Shown one piece after another: positions 11,555-19,364 of a stretch of DNA of 64,000 bases. Source of the stretch: Tenebrio molitor. Lineage: Eukaryota > Arthropoda > Insecta > Coleoptera > Tenebrionidae. Position 1 is the first letter of the stretch. Each line of letters begins with the position of its first letter. Location of the stretch: NCBI RefSeq assembly GCF_963966145.1, contig NC_091051.1, positions 17,670,001 to 17,734,000 on the forward strand, read 5' to 3'. The translations under genes and the position numbers were made by a program. The notes below the pieces were generated by a model. The model ran no database searches and was not told the DNA's origin. It worked only from the letters and a program-made list of their open reading frames with translations.

Positions 11555-11842
11555 TCATGGATATTCAATGAAAGAATCAATTCCACACCCCGTGATAGAA
11601 TACCTATACTGAAATCCTCGGCTGTCAGCCAACCACATCCCTCGTATAATTTGTTCCTTGGAGCTCTCGTAGTCGGGGAGGCTCCGCCAGTGTCCCTCGT
11701 GCTCAAGCAGCTGTGGTCCGATGTAGAACACAAAATGTAAGCCATCGCCAAACTTGAGTGGACAAGGATCCTTAACAAATGGCTGACACTTGAAAAGTCT
11801 CTTATAAATCTGATGATATTCTGATGATAATTCTTCCCGATA
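11555..11842 (-). pseudogene. Unrecognised 95-codon open frame, probable gene fragment
   Basis: An open frame without a start codon runs from just after a TAA (11843-11845) to a TGA (11555-11557). Unlike its AT-rich surroundings it has balanced base use and a normal protein composition, with phrases such as KFGDGLHFVFYIGP, HEGHWRSLPDY and GMWLADSRGFQYRYSI. I do not recognise the family. It could be an exon of an unseen gene, a retroposed fragment, or part of a transposon. A Met exists only late in the frame. The open frame on the other strand at 11549-11740 is probably its shadow. Confidence 0.4.
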
Positions 11843-11972
11843 TTATTTGAGAGACTTCACATCTTTGTACGATCACATAAAAATAACTATTTATCGTTGT
11901 GTATATGTATTTATCCACGACTATTGTATAATGTACCCCTTATACGTCTGTTTGCTCGACCTTAATAATACC

Positions 11973-12035
11973 CATTAATCACGGTAGTGATTAATGAGTC
12001 ATTAATCACTGGATTAATGAGTCATTAATCACTGC
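11973..12035. repeat. Cluster of ATTAATCAC / GTGATTAAT inverted motifs
   Basis: The motif gattaatgagtcattaatcact occurs twice, 23 bp apart, and is preceded by one more attaatcac, so the cluster can form several small hairpins. It lies between the 95-codon frame and the next fold-back element. It may be a decayed element end or a homeodomain-type site cluster; neither is shown. Confidence 0.35.
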
Positions 12036-12151
12036 TGTCGGAAGCTTCCTTGATTTAGCTATAATATTATATTGTTTTGCTACAAACAATTATTGGTTTT
12101 TAAAATTTTACGTGTAAACCACTAAATATTTTCAATTCAGTTCTGTACATA

Positions 12152-12875
12152 CAGAGTGTCCCCAAAAAAAAGACGAGTCCATAGCTCCCTTATTTATCGG
12201 AGGATTTTAATTATCTATACACCAAATTAAATGGTTGTTGATAGGCTACAAAACGGCTTAATAAATTCACGTATAGCTCCAAGGACTTCAAGACTAGAGT
12301 GTCAAAATATTTTTTTTCAAATGGGATTACATACTTTTTTTAGTCATTCTGATAGAGATTTTAATTCTGAAAACAACAATGTATCACAAGTATAACTTCA
12401 CATAAAAAAACATAACACTAACTTTTGAAACAAATGACGAGCACCTAACGAAAAGCTATCAAAATGCATTGCGTTACAATGTAATAACCAAATTAAGGTA
12501 GCTGGAAAAACAAATGACAAATAATAACATGTGGGATTGCGCAGATATGCCGCCAATGTTCAGCGCAAAATGGAACATAGACGATAGTAGCGTTTTTTTA
12601 CTTTTTTTTTGTGAATTTTTGGTATTTAACTGTATACTTGTGATACATTGTTGTTTTCAGAATAAAAATCTCTATCAGAATTACTAAAAAAAACATGTAA
12701 TGCCATTTGAAAAAAAATTTTTTGACAGTTTACCCTTGAAGCCCATAGGGCTATACTTGAATTTATTAGGCCATTTTGTAGCCCATTAACAACCATTTAA
12801 TTTGGTGTACAGATAATTAAAATCTTCCGATAAATAACGGAGTTATGGACTCGTCTTCTTTTTTGGGGACACCTG
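12152..12875. mobile_element. 0.72-kb fold-back element, TA-flanked
   Basis: The left arm (about 12152-12400) and inverted right arm (about 12600-12875) share aaagacgagtccatagctcc, atttatcgg, attaaatggttgttga and agagattttaattctgaaaacaacaatgtatcacaagtata. Ends are CAGAGTGTCCCC and GGGGACACCTG, flanked by TA. It is the full-length relative of the solo arm at 8950-9124, and its terminal bases resemble those of the 9258-10314 element, so all three were probably moved by one class of transposase. It has no coding capacity. Confidence 0.7.
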
Positions 12876-12894
12876 TATAAAAAAAAATAATTTC

Positions 12895-12966
12895 ACTTGA
12901 TCAGATTCGAACCCGGGACTCGCGGTTGGAAGGCAACCACCATCAACATAGAGCCATCACCAACTT
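12895..12966 (-). repeat. Degenerate tRNA-like sequence or SINE head
   Basis: The minus strand carries an A-box-like tggctctatgttgatgg and a near-perfect B box (gggttcgaatctg) 25-30 nt apart, with a possible 7-bp acceptor stem (TTGGTGA with TGATCAA, one mismatch) and a T-run about 10 nt downstream. The middle resembles tRNA-Gly(TCC) (tgccttccaa), but the anticodon and T stems do not pair well. I read it as a tRNA relic or the head of a tRNA-derived SINE, not a working tRNA gene. Confidence 0.4.
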
Positions 12967-13178
12967 CAAATGTGTGTGTCGTATATCTGTTTCTTAACAT
13001 ACCATGTTTTTCGAAACATTTTATAAATCGAAGTAACTTTTGAAACAAAACAAATTTGACTCAAACCTGTCAACATTATTGTTTGTGTACGTAGATTTCT
13101 CAATGTTTTAATATTTTATAATGTAACAAAATTTTCCAACAAAAAAGCTTCAACAAAAATATTTAGTAGTCGTGGATA

Positions 13179-13316
13179 AAGTATAGTATACTACTCGCGT
13201 ATAATGGTTATTATTCGCTCGGTGATTTACGCCACTCGCCTGCGGCTATTGGGCGTAAACTTCACCTCGTGAATAATAACCATCATTATACGCTCGTTGT
13301 ATAATATACTATTTTA
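13179..13316. mobile_element. Short palindromic MITE-like element
   Basis: Left arm 13179-13232 and right arm 13251-13316 are inverted copies sharing gtatagtata, cgtataatggttattattc and gtttacgcc-type blocks, with a short GC-rich loop (ctcgcctgcggctatt). It would form a hairpin of about 55 bp. No coding content. Confidence 0.55.
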
Positions 13317-13396
13317 TTTTTCATTTTAGTATAATTGAATAACTCCTAGGATACGAAATACGTAAACATATCCATAAGTCCATAACAACCGGGGCG

Positions 13397-13661
13397 CAAA
13401 AAAGTTGATTTCAAAAGTGAATATTTAGTCCATAGCGATGTATGAGTGTATTTTCCAGACTAAACACAAAATTGGAAACTAATTTTACTGTGAAACTTAC
13501 CAGTTCTTGAAAGAACGCCAACAGTACACTCGCACTTACAGTCCCTATTTCATATTTTGACTGCCATATCCTAAAGGTTTCGTACTCTTTTTCATATTTA
13601 TCTTTCGATTTAAAAGATAGCAAACTTTCCGTTGCCTTTTGAGCTTTTTCTTGTACACATT
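13397..13661 (-). pseudogene. Crypton-like tyrosine recombinase fragment, two exons
   Basis: Two pieces read as the N-terminal SAM-like core-binding region of the integrase-type proteins common in insect Crypton-like elements. Exon A (about 13501-13661) contains SKDKYEKEYETFRIWQ and SASVLLAFFQEL and ends at a GTAAGT donor. Exon B (about 13397-13459) follows a tttgtgtttag acceptor and continues in phase 0 as SGKYTHTSLWTKYSLLKSTF. The join rebuilds the family pattern of YEKEY...W, then LLAYF.EL, then STLW..YSMLKSTL. The intron is very short (41 bp). The C-terminal catalytic part (Arg-His-Arg-Tyr) is absent, so this is a truncated fragment. Confidence 0.65.
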
Positions 13662-14189
13662 CTAGATAGTAGCGTATTCATAACTCAAAAGTAAATTTGA
13701 CAATTCAAAAGAAAACTTGACAATTAAAAGTAAACAATCTGTTTTGGTTTCATAGGCTACCAGATATTGTATTTATATAGGTAAAGCGTACAGAAAGATG
13801 CCAATTCTTTGTCTTCTTTTAAAAAACACGAAGTGAAAAATAAAATCTTGTGTGCACCACGGCGTCACCGAATGATTACGCCCATCGAACGATCTCCAAC
13901 TTTATAACACCCTTGAAACCTTAATAACTATTTCTATAGCATTTGTACTTTATTATTAAATTATCGTGTCAGGTTTTAAAATCTCGTTAGTATGCACGTT
14001 GTTAGGGTAGGTAGGTAATAAAAAAAAAGAAATCAAAATTTAAAATCTTGATAGTATGAGCGTTGTTTGGGTAATCAAAAAAAAATTACTTTATCAATCC
14101 TTGCTGTTAAAGGAGCACTTTATCTACCCTTGCGGTTAAAATGCTACTTGACCTTTTGATCTGAATTGATAAAAGCACACTTTAACATC
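13662..14189. other. Intergenic AT-rich stretch with small local duplications
   Basis: No gene seen. About 13975-14095 holds two diverged tandem copies of a segment of roughly 65 bp (ttaaaatctcgttagtatgcacgttgtt and ttaaaatcttgatagtatgagcgttgtt). About 14087-14150 holds two copies of a 30-bp unit (ctttatc.a.ccttgc.gttaaa). Confidence 0.45.
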
Positions 14190-14553
14190 TACACTTCTGT
14201 TCACGGAAAAAGCATACAAGTCTTGAGAGAGATTTTTGAGATTTTTTGGTTGTGTAAATTTACTTGATGTTTGTTACCATGTTTACCCATATTAAGTTAT
14301 CAGGTAAGAATTTACAAACGAATTTTGATGATACCAGACTTAAAAGAACCAACAATAAACCTTGAAAATAAAGAATAATACCTATAATGTTGATAACAGT
14401 AACATTAGAGGGGGTATGAAGTACACTTTTACTGACTGAAATCGAATTATTTCAATTACCTGCCACTAACATTGACAGTGACATCAGGTAATGGTAAATC
14501 TGATTTACACAAGCAAAATGTAAGTGTATGCTTTTTCACTCAACAGAAGTGTA
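14190..14553. mobile_element. 364-bp MITE-like inverted-repeat element
   Basis: The left end (acacttctgttcacggaaaaagcatac) is matched by the complement of the right end (gtatgctttttcactcaacagaagtgt). The match continues inward with gtgtaaat...gttacc against ggtaatggtaaat...ttacac. No coding content. The plus-strand open frame at 14528-14725 starts within its right end and is not supported as a gene. Confidence 0.55.
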
Positions 14554-15245
14554 CTATAGAAATAAATATTTTTCTTTTCTCATAATTTATTGTTTAGTAT
14601 TTTTCGCATTAATATCACTCGATGAGAAAAGGATTAACAGCCGAAAATCCACAAAACCTACAAACTTTACAATCTTCAAATATTTGGCCCCCCTTTCGGC
14701 CCTGCGACTCTATGTAGAAGAATGATGTTGCCCTGCTGAATTTGTTTTTTTATTTTATAAGTGCCTCTCGATAAAAAAATTGACATGTTGCCGCGTTTTT
14801 ACGTAAGTCTACAGTGTTCCAGATAATCCAGGTGAATGTTTTTTGTTGAGCCACCCTGTATTTTGTTTTGAGACAATATAGCACAAGCACAAGATTTTGT
14901 GCTTCTAGGTCTTATGCTAAAGCATTTAAAAGGTGTTTTAGAACTTTTATTTAATGTAACATTATCCAATAATATCTGTAATTCTCATAAATCTAATAAG
15001 TATTTATATTGCTTTGGTTAATAAAGAATTAGGTTACAAACATGTAGGATGTGATTAATGTGACAATAATGCCAAGACACGCGTCAAGTGCATCTAACAC
15101 TTCTCATGACATTTGATATAAATTCTACAAAGATGTCTGGGTCATAAATTACAAAAAAAATATATTATTTTGATGATAGTTTCATTTTAATCATGCCATT
15201 TTTATAACGAAAAAAATACCAAAACTATAATGAATAGTAATTTTT
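14554..15245. other. Intergenic; short transposon relic
   Basis: No gene supported. About 14810-14861 (acagtgttccagata ... gagccaccctgta) looks like a tiny relic of a TACAGGG-ended element. The rest is AT-rich. An ATTAAA (complement at 15186-15191) lies where it could serve the proline-rich exon at 15246-15371. Confidence 0.35.
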
Positions 15246-15371
15246 TTATACTGAAATATATCGCCGATTGTATGTCGAGTAGGGCATTGGTTGATACGGC
15301 ATAGGCAAACGCATGGGAGGAGGAACAACAGGATGGGGATACAAAAATGGTGGAAATTGTTGTGGTTGGAA
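15246..15371 (-). CDS. Orphan proline/tyrosine-rich terminal exon
   Basis: The frame follows a good acceptor (accactttatccag, CAG at 15372-15374) in phase 0 and runs 41 residues to a TAA at 15246-15248. It is rich in Pro, Tyr, Gln and Met: it begins FQPQQFPPFLYPHP, has PMRLPMPYQPMPY, and ends YNRRYISV. The open frame extends back to 15407. Such composition is unlikely by chance in AT-rich DNA and fits a secreted structural or cuticle/silk-type protein tail. No matching signal-peptide exon was found between here and gene 3. It could be an alternative last exon of gene 3, a remnant of another family member, or an exon of an unresolved gene. The terminal YNR recalls the YNRNAIWMK ending of gene 1, but that is weak. 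Confidence 0.45.
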   Translation of the reverse strand, partial: FQPQQFPPFLYPHPVVPPPMRLPMPYQPMPYSTYNRRYISV

Positions 15372-15407
15372 CTGGATAAAGTGGTAGTTTATGGCCTCAA
15401 AACAACG

Positions 15408-16040
15408 TCATAAACCATCTATATTTGTCACAGTCGAACATAAAATTATTTTTGCGAATTTGTGAGCCTCGACTGGCGCTTCTGCCCCACAAACCGTGCT
15501 TGCGCTTGTAAAATGACATTTTCTAGCCTTGTGAATAACTATTTTGCGACCGACTTACTGATTGGTTCCTTATATCAGCGAACTTTCCCATCAACGATTG
15601 TTACACCTTTCGTCAGGTTATAATCGCGCAATTTGAAGAAAACTTTTTGGGCGTCAAGTTTAGCGATAGATTCTTTTGTTTCATACTATTTCTGTGATAT
15701 CCTCTTACTACCATATTTCAGCCAATGCAGATTATTGAAAAGGGATCATATGATACATGAATTGTATTGTCAATGAAATCTCAAAGCCACGAAAACCTGA
15801 TATTAACATGTGATTTCAAAGAAGTCCTTGTTACCGTCAATTTGTGAAAGCAATCAATCCGCGAAATGCCCACTCAATTTAGAGAATGCCCTTATCGTCA
15901 CGCACTCTGTTGACTAACTGTTGTTTTAGATTGTTCGTAGATTAATAGTGCTTTAGACAATCTACAAAATGTCACTTACAGTTTTTATGTAACACACTGT
16001 AAATGTTTTTTAAGAATCATAAACTTTTTAAATAATTTAA
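15408..16040. other. Intergenic stretch, no gene seen
   Basis: It has a less AT-rich core (about 15440-15640), including a donor-like GTAAGT on the minus strand after aaccaatca near 15560. No supported exon or clear repeat. Confidence 0.35.
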
Positions 16041-16059
16041 AATTTATCTATAATTGGAA

Positions 16060-16065
16060 TTTATT
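16060..16065 (-). promoter_or_regulatory. Gene 3 poly(A) signal AATAAA
   Basis: AATAAA on the minus strand, about 105 nt beyond the gene 3 stop codon, in an AT-rich 3' UTR. Confidence 0.45.
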
Positions 16066-16170
16066 TTAATAAAATAATACAAACATTTTATACATTATTC
16101 AAGTCCGTTATTAAAAAAAAAATTAGATTTTTTGACATGTAGGGTTAACATTGAAATTCCGATTTTTCAT

Positions 16171-16397
16171 CTAGACAGGTCTGCCTACAGAAGGCTTTGC
16201 TTCGTCTGGTGTAGAATGATTACCTAAACAATTTTTTTCTAAAGTTAAATAGTCTTTCAATAACTCCAACAGTTGAAAACATATTCCATCTTTGAACTTA
16301 AGTACGGGCTCTATATATCTCAGCAGCATCTCGTCCATATTACTTGCCCCAAAAAAGCTTCCAATTAAGCCCAGAATGACTCGTAGAGGCGAACAAT
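16171..16397 (-). CDS. Gene 3 exon 3: C-terminal domain of small secreted protein
   Basis: Terminal exon ending in TAG at 16171-16173. I prefer the acceptor ttacaacag (CAG at 16398-16400), giving G|AT = Asp and a 59-bp intron. An alternative 12 nt upstream (aaaaaag, exon start 16409) is also in frame with a 47-bp intron. The 75-residue domain begins with a Cys (DCSPLRVI), then has hydrophobic helical stretches (LGLIGSFFG, CFQLLELLKDYL) and two more Cys, and ends EAKPSVGRPV. The three exons total 648 nt (215 residues) or 660 nt with the alternative acceptor. Family not recognised; not evidently homologous to the C-terminal exons of genes 1 and 2. Confidence 0.65.
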
Positions 16398-16456
16398 CTG
16401 TTGTAAATCCTTTTTTAGCATTTGACACACAATAAATACATATAACTACAACATAC

Positions 16457-16807
16457 CTAGATTACAAGACGCCGGTGAAAATTGGGGCTCCGTTGGTGCA
16501 CTTGGTGCAATTGGTCGCGAAGTATTTGATTTTGGCGAAGCTAATTGGAGAAGATGTGGATCGGAAGGTTCCAGTTCAGAGAAATCTTGTTGATCAGATG
16601 TTGAGCGAACTCGTGTAGAAAACGTCGGTTCTGGTTTCAGTTTGTTTTTATGTGATTTTAGTTTTCGTACTTGTTTCAATAGTGGAAGTTCGATCGAATT
16701 TGTGGATGCTGATGTACATGACAATGGGGGTGATACTTGAGCCCTTCTAAATGCCAGAGGTTGAAAATAATTAAGTTTTTGGTTTGTGTAATCTTCTCGA
16801 CCCCATG
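16457..16807 (-). CDS. Gene 3 exon 2: Ser/Pro/Lys-rich middle region
   Basis: The acceptor is ttcatgttatttag (16808 onward) and the donor is AATCTAG|GTATGT (intron at 16451-16456). Both are phase 1, so the exon is symmetric like the giant exons of genes 1 and 2. It encodes 117 residues beginning WGREDYTNQKLNYFQPL. A basic patch follows (KQVRKLKSHKNKLKPEP), then a Ser/Thr/Pro-rich low-complexity part ending SPASCNL. It has no array. Function unknown. Its plan suggests a short relative, or a convergent member, of the same secreted-protein cluster. Confidence 0.65.
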
Positions 16808-16865
16808 CTAAATAACATGAAAAATAATTTAGGTTACTTAGAATATTTGCAATATAGACACTCAC

Positions 16866-16935
16866 CATTTGCTGAGATCATTTTGTCAGTAATGCAAATC
16901 ACACAAAACCACACGTAGAAAGTGAGCATCATCAT
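16866..16935 (-). CDS. Gene 3 exon 1: signal peptide
   Basis: The exon starts with three consecutive ATG codons (complement at 16927-16935) and encodes 23 residues, MMMLTFYVWFCVICITDKM then ISAN. This is a hydrophobic secretory signal with no charged residue before the core. It ends AAT-G at the donor GTGAGT (16860-16865), phase 1, leaving a 58-bp intron to exon 2. The first ATG was chosen as the start; the other two are equally placed for initiation. Confidence 0.7.
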
Positions 16936-16956
16936 CGCTAGATGTTGTTATAGGTG

Positions 16957-16991
16957 ACTGAAGCTTCGTCTGAATTTGAATCTAATTTTAT
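16957..16991 (-). promoter_or_regulatory. Gene 3 core promoter (ATAAAA plus TCAGT initiator)
   Basis: An arthropod-type initiator TCAGT (complement ACTGA at 16957-16961) lies about 25 nt upstream of the first ATG. A TATA-like ATAAAA (complement at 16986-16991) sits about 30 nt further upstream, the expected spacing. The 5' UTR would be very short. Confidence 0.45.
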
Positions 16992-17210
16992 GTGGAATTG
17001 AATATTCTATCGCATCATATTGTAACTAAAAGTTATATTTACACGTAGATGTCGTGAATACAATAGCAGGTCAATTTTTCTTGGTTGATTTATTATAATA
17101 GTTACTTTGAAGATTTCCTATTGTTGTAAAATAAGTGAGCGGAGTTATTATTACAATAAAATATTAGCTGGCACATTAAAAGAGTAAATAAATTTTCACG
17201 TATAAGCAAG
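16992..17210. other. Gene 3 upstream region
   Basis: AT-rich DNA between the gene 3 promoter and the palindromic element at 17211-17534. No gene or clear regulatory site beyond the TATA/initiator pair at 16957-16991. Confidence 0.3.
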
Positions 17211-17534
17211 TAAAGTGGTCGTCGAGAAATAGTCAATTTTGTCTTAAATTATAAATCATTTTATAATAGGTCTTATAACTACCATAAATAATTCCATTAT
17301 ACCCTCTAATTTTATTGCCCCTTTGTTGTACAGTACCGACTCACTCACAGCAAAAAGAATTATTTAACTGATGTTTGTCGTTCCTTGAGTTGGCACTGCA
17401 CAACACAGGTGCAATAGAGGGTATAATGGAATTATTTATAGTATGGTAGGTATAACTATAAGATGGTTATCCCTCCTATTGTAAAATGATATATAATTTA
17501 AGTCAAATTTGACTATTTCTCGACGACCACTTTA
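17211..17534. mobile_element. 324-bp palindromic MITE-like element
   Basis: Terminal inverted repeats of about 25 bp (taaagtggtcgtcgagaaat and its complement) continue inward as an almost complete palindrome: taaataattccattataccctct matches agagggtataatggaattattta, and tattgcccctttgttgtacagt pairs with the matching right side. The loop is about 45 bp, near 17340-17388. No coding content. It lies upstream of gene 3 and downstream of gene 2. Confidence 0.65.
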
Positions 17535-17765
17535 TACATATGTCGAGGACGGTCTCTGGGGCCAGATCTCACGAATAAATGTAGTCCAGATGTTTAAAAT
17601 AATATCAAAATTGTCAACCATGATTCCAAAGAGTACTTCTATAAAGTCAACTTGTTGATTCTGACTGTGGTAGATCCAAGTTTCAAACATCGTATCGAAT
17701 CCTTTAAAATATGTTTTCTATAATTCATTACGTTGTTATAAAATAAAACGATATACAGTGTTGTA

Positions 17766-17771
17766 TTTATT
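17766..17771 (-). promoter_or_regulatory. Gene 2 poly(A) signal AATAAA
   Basis: AATAAA on the minus strand, 156 nt beyond the gene 2 stop, at the position matching the gene 1 signal (77-82). Confidence 0.55.
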
Positions 17772-17926
17772 GAACAATAATTAGAATGGATCCTTTAATT
17801 CTGAGCTTTACAAGCAACATTTTTCTAGATACCTCACTTACAATAAAACCACATGAGCTTAAACATTTATGTATTTTCACATTTTTAAAATAAACATTTT
17901 GTTTGTATATTTGGTTTAGCTAATAG

Positions 17927-18288
17927 TTATTTCATCCATAAAGCATTGCGATTATACAGGGGTGCGGTCAGGACTGGAGCAACTGCTCGAGCTCCCACAA
18001 GGTGTGGGAAATACGGAGCATGACCCATTACATAATACTCTGATTTCATTTTAGGGACGTACAGTAGTCGTTCACGACTTGCCATAGACCAGGCGTCATT
18101 AATTTTGTGAGCTTGTGGTACATGTATATGTTGTTGAACCACCGGAGGTAGATAATGGTAATGATGTGGCCACATGAACGTCAGTAGTTTTCCCAAATCT
18201 TTACAAGATAATGGTTTCAACATGGTTGCCTTTTGTACGCAATCAAAAACGTCTGGTACTGGTAACGACGGTGCATTTGGCACTAAAC
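17927..18288 (-). CDS. Gene 2 final exon: conserved C-terminal domain
   Basis: The acceptor is ttttcag (18289-18295) and the exon begins GT, completing a phase-1 codon (G|GT = Gly). The frame then follows LVPNAPSLPVPDVFD to a TAA at 17927-17929. The 120-residue domain matches gene 1 exon 3 almost residue for residue, including the two Cys and the WPHHYHY stretch. The main difference is an extra APV-type tripeptide before the LYNRNALWMK ending. It is the only non-repetitive part of gene 2 in the window and the only place I see Cys. The frame upstream of the acceptor (up to 18373) is intronic read-through. Confidence 0.85.
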
Positions 18289-19364
18289 CTGAAAATAGTT
18301 TAAACTTTAAAAACGGGTAGGTACATATACAAGGTATTTCACAAGTGATAATCATTGAAAAGGCAACCCACAATTCATTTCCAAAGTTAACCTGGCTAAT
18401 TTAAATATTGTATTGTTTTCTAGGTGTTACCTTATCATTTGTTTTATCGAAAAGTTTAACTGACCTTGAGTGCTTATCTTTAATGGTAAAATTTTACCAC
18501 TTATCCTGGGATAATTGTTGCGTATAATTACAGTGAACGTCTGTAAACTTTGCCGAAATCGAAAATTTGTTTTATAGGTTAACAACAGCGCATTGACGTT
18601 TCTTTGACAGTTGCGCAAAAAGTCTGCTTACCCATTCCTCGGAATGTAAATTGTTTCTCTTGCTTATTTTATAATTTTTTTCCATTATCAGATAGTAATA
18701 ATAATAAAATCTACAATTATAATTCCAACGTCTAAAATTCATGAAGTATGATTTAGTATAAAGTAGCGTTTGAGACCACAAAGTGTACTCATACGCCCAT
18801 TCATAGAACCCTTATATTTGAAAAAAAAAAGGTAGGGCTTGATACGTTTAATAAAAAAAGCTTCAAACAGTAGCTACGTTTATTTATTTTTTAATTAAAT
18901 TAAAAAAAATTTTAGGGTTCTTATGTAAACTAATTATTACATGTGATCACTTTTCAAAAATCATAAAATTGACCCCTGTTCCCATAAAAAAAAAAATCTA
19001 GTTAGCTTTGTATCTCGAAAACAAACGGTGGTATAAAACTGAAAAAATTGGAAAGAATAAAATTTAAATGCTCCTAGCTCCATACCAAATCTCAAGGATT
19101 TGCGAGAAACCAATCTCGAAATATTTAACTGTTGCCCTACTTTGTAGCGACCTTGTATAACACATATTGTTACTAAGTAAGCTAAATTGTAAATATTGAT
19201 TTGTTACATTAATTAAAACTTACTTGTTAAATTAATACATTGTTTAAATCAAATAATACTAGCACTTTGACACTCATATTTCGCAGAAAGTCATCATGGT
19301 GAAATTCCCCCTTCTAATTATTTACTAATTAATTATGAATTAATAATTTAATTAATTAACTCAC
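18289..19364 (-). other. Gene 2 last intron
   Basis: This phase-1 intron of 1,076 bp runs from GTGAGT (19359-19364) to ttttcag (18289-18295). It is homologous to gene 1 intron 2 except for roughly 18820-19125, where about 300 bp of AT-rich sequence (including gtatctcgaaaacaaacggtgg) replaces about 90 bp. That suggests an insertion, or a relic lost from gene 1. An ATA microsatellite is near 18693-18708. Confidence 0.7.

Noticed and set aside
14528..14725. Plus-strand 65-codon frame
   Set aside because: Starts inside a MITE-like end, has AT-driven composition and no recognisable motif.
18289..18373. N-terminal extension of the gene 2 last exon into the intron
   Set aside because: A strong ttttcag acceptor conserved with gene 1 separates it. 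The extension is intronic read-through.
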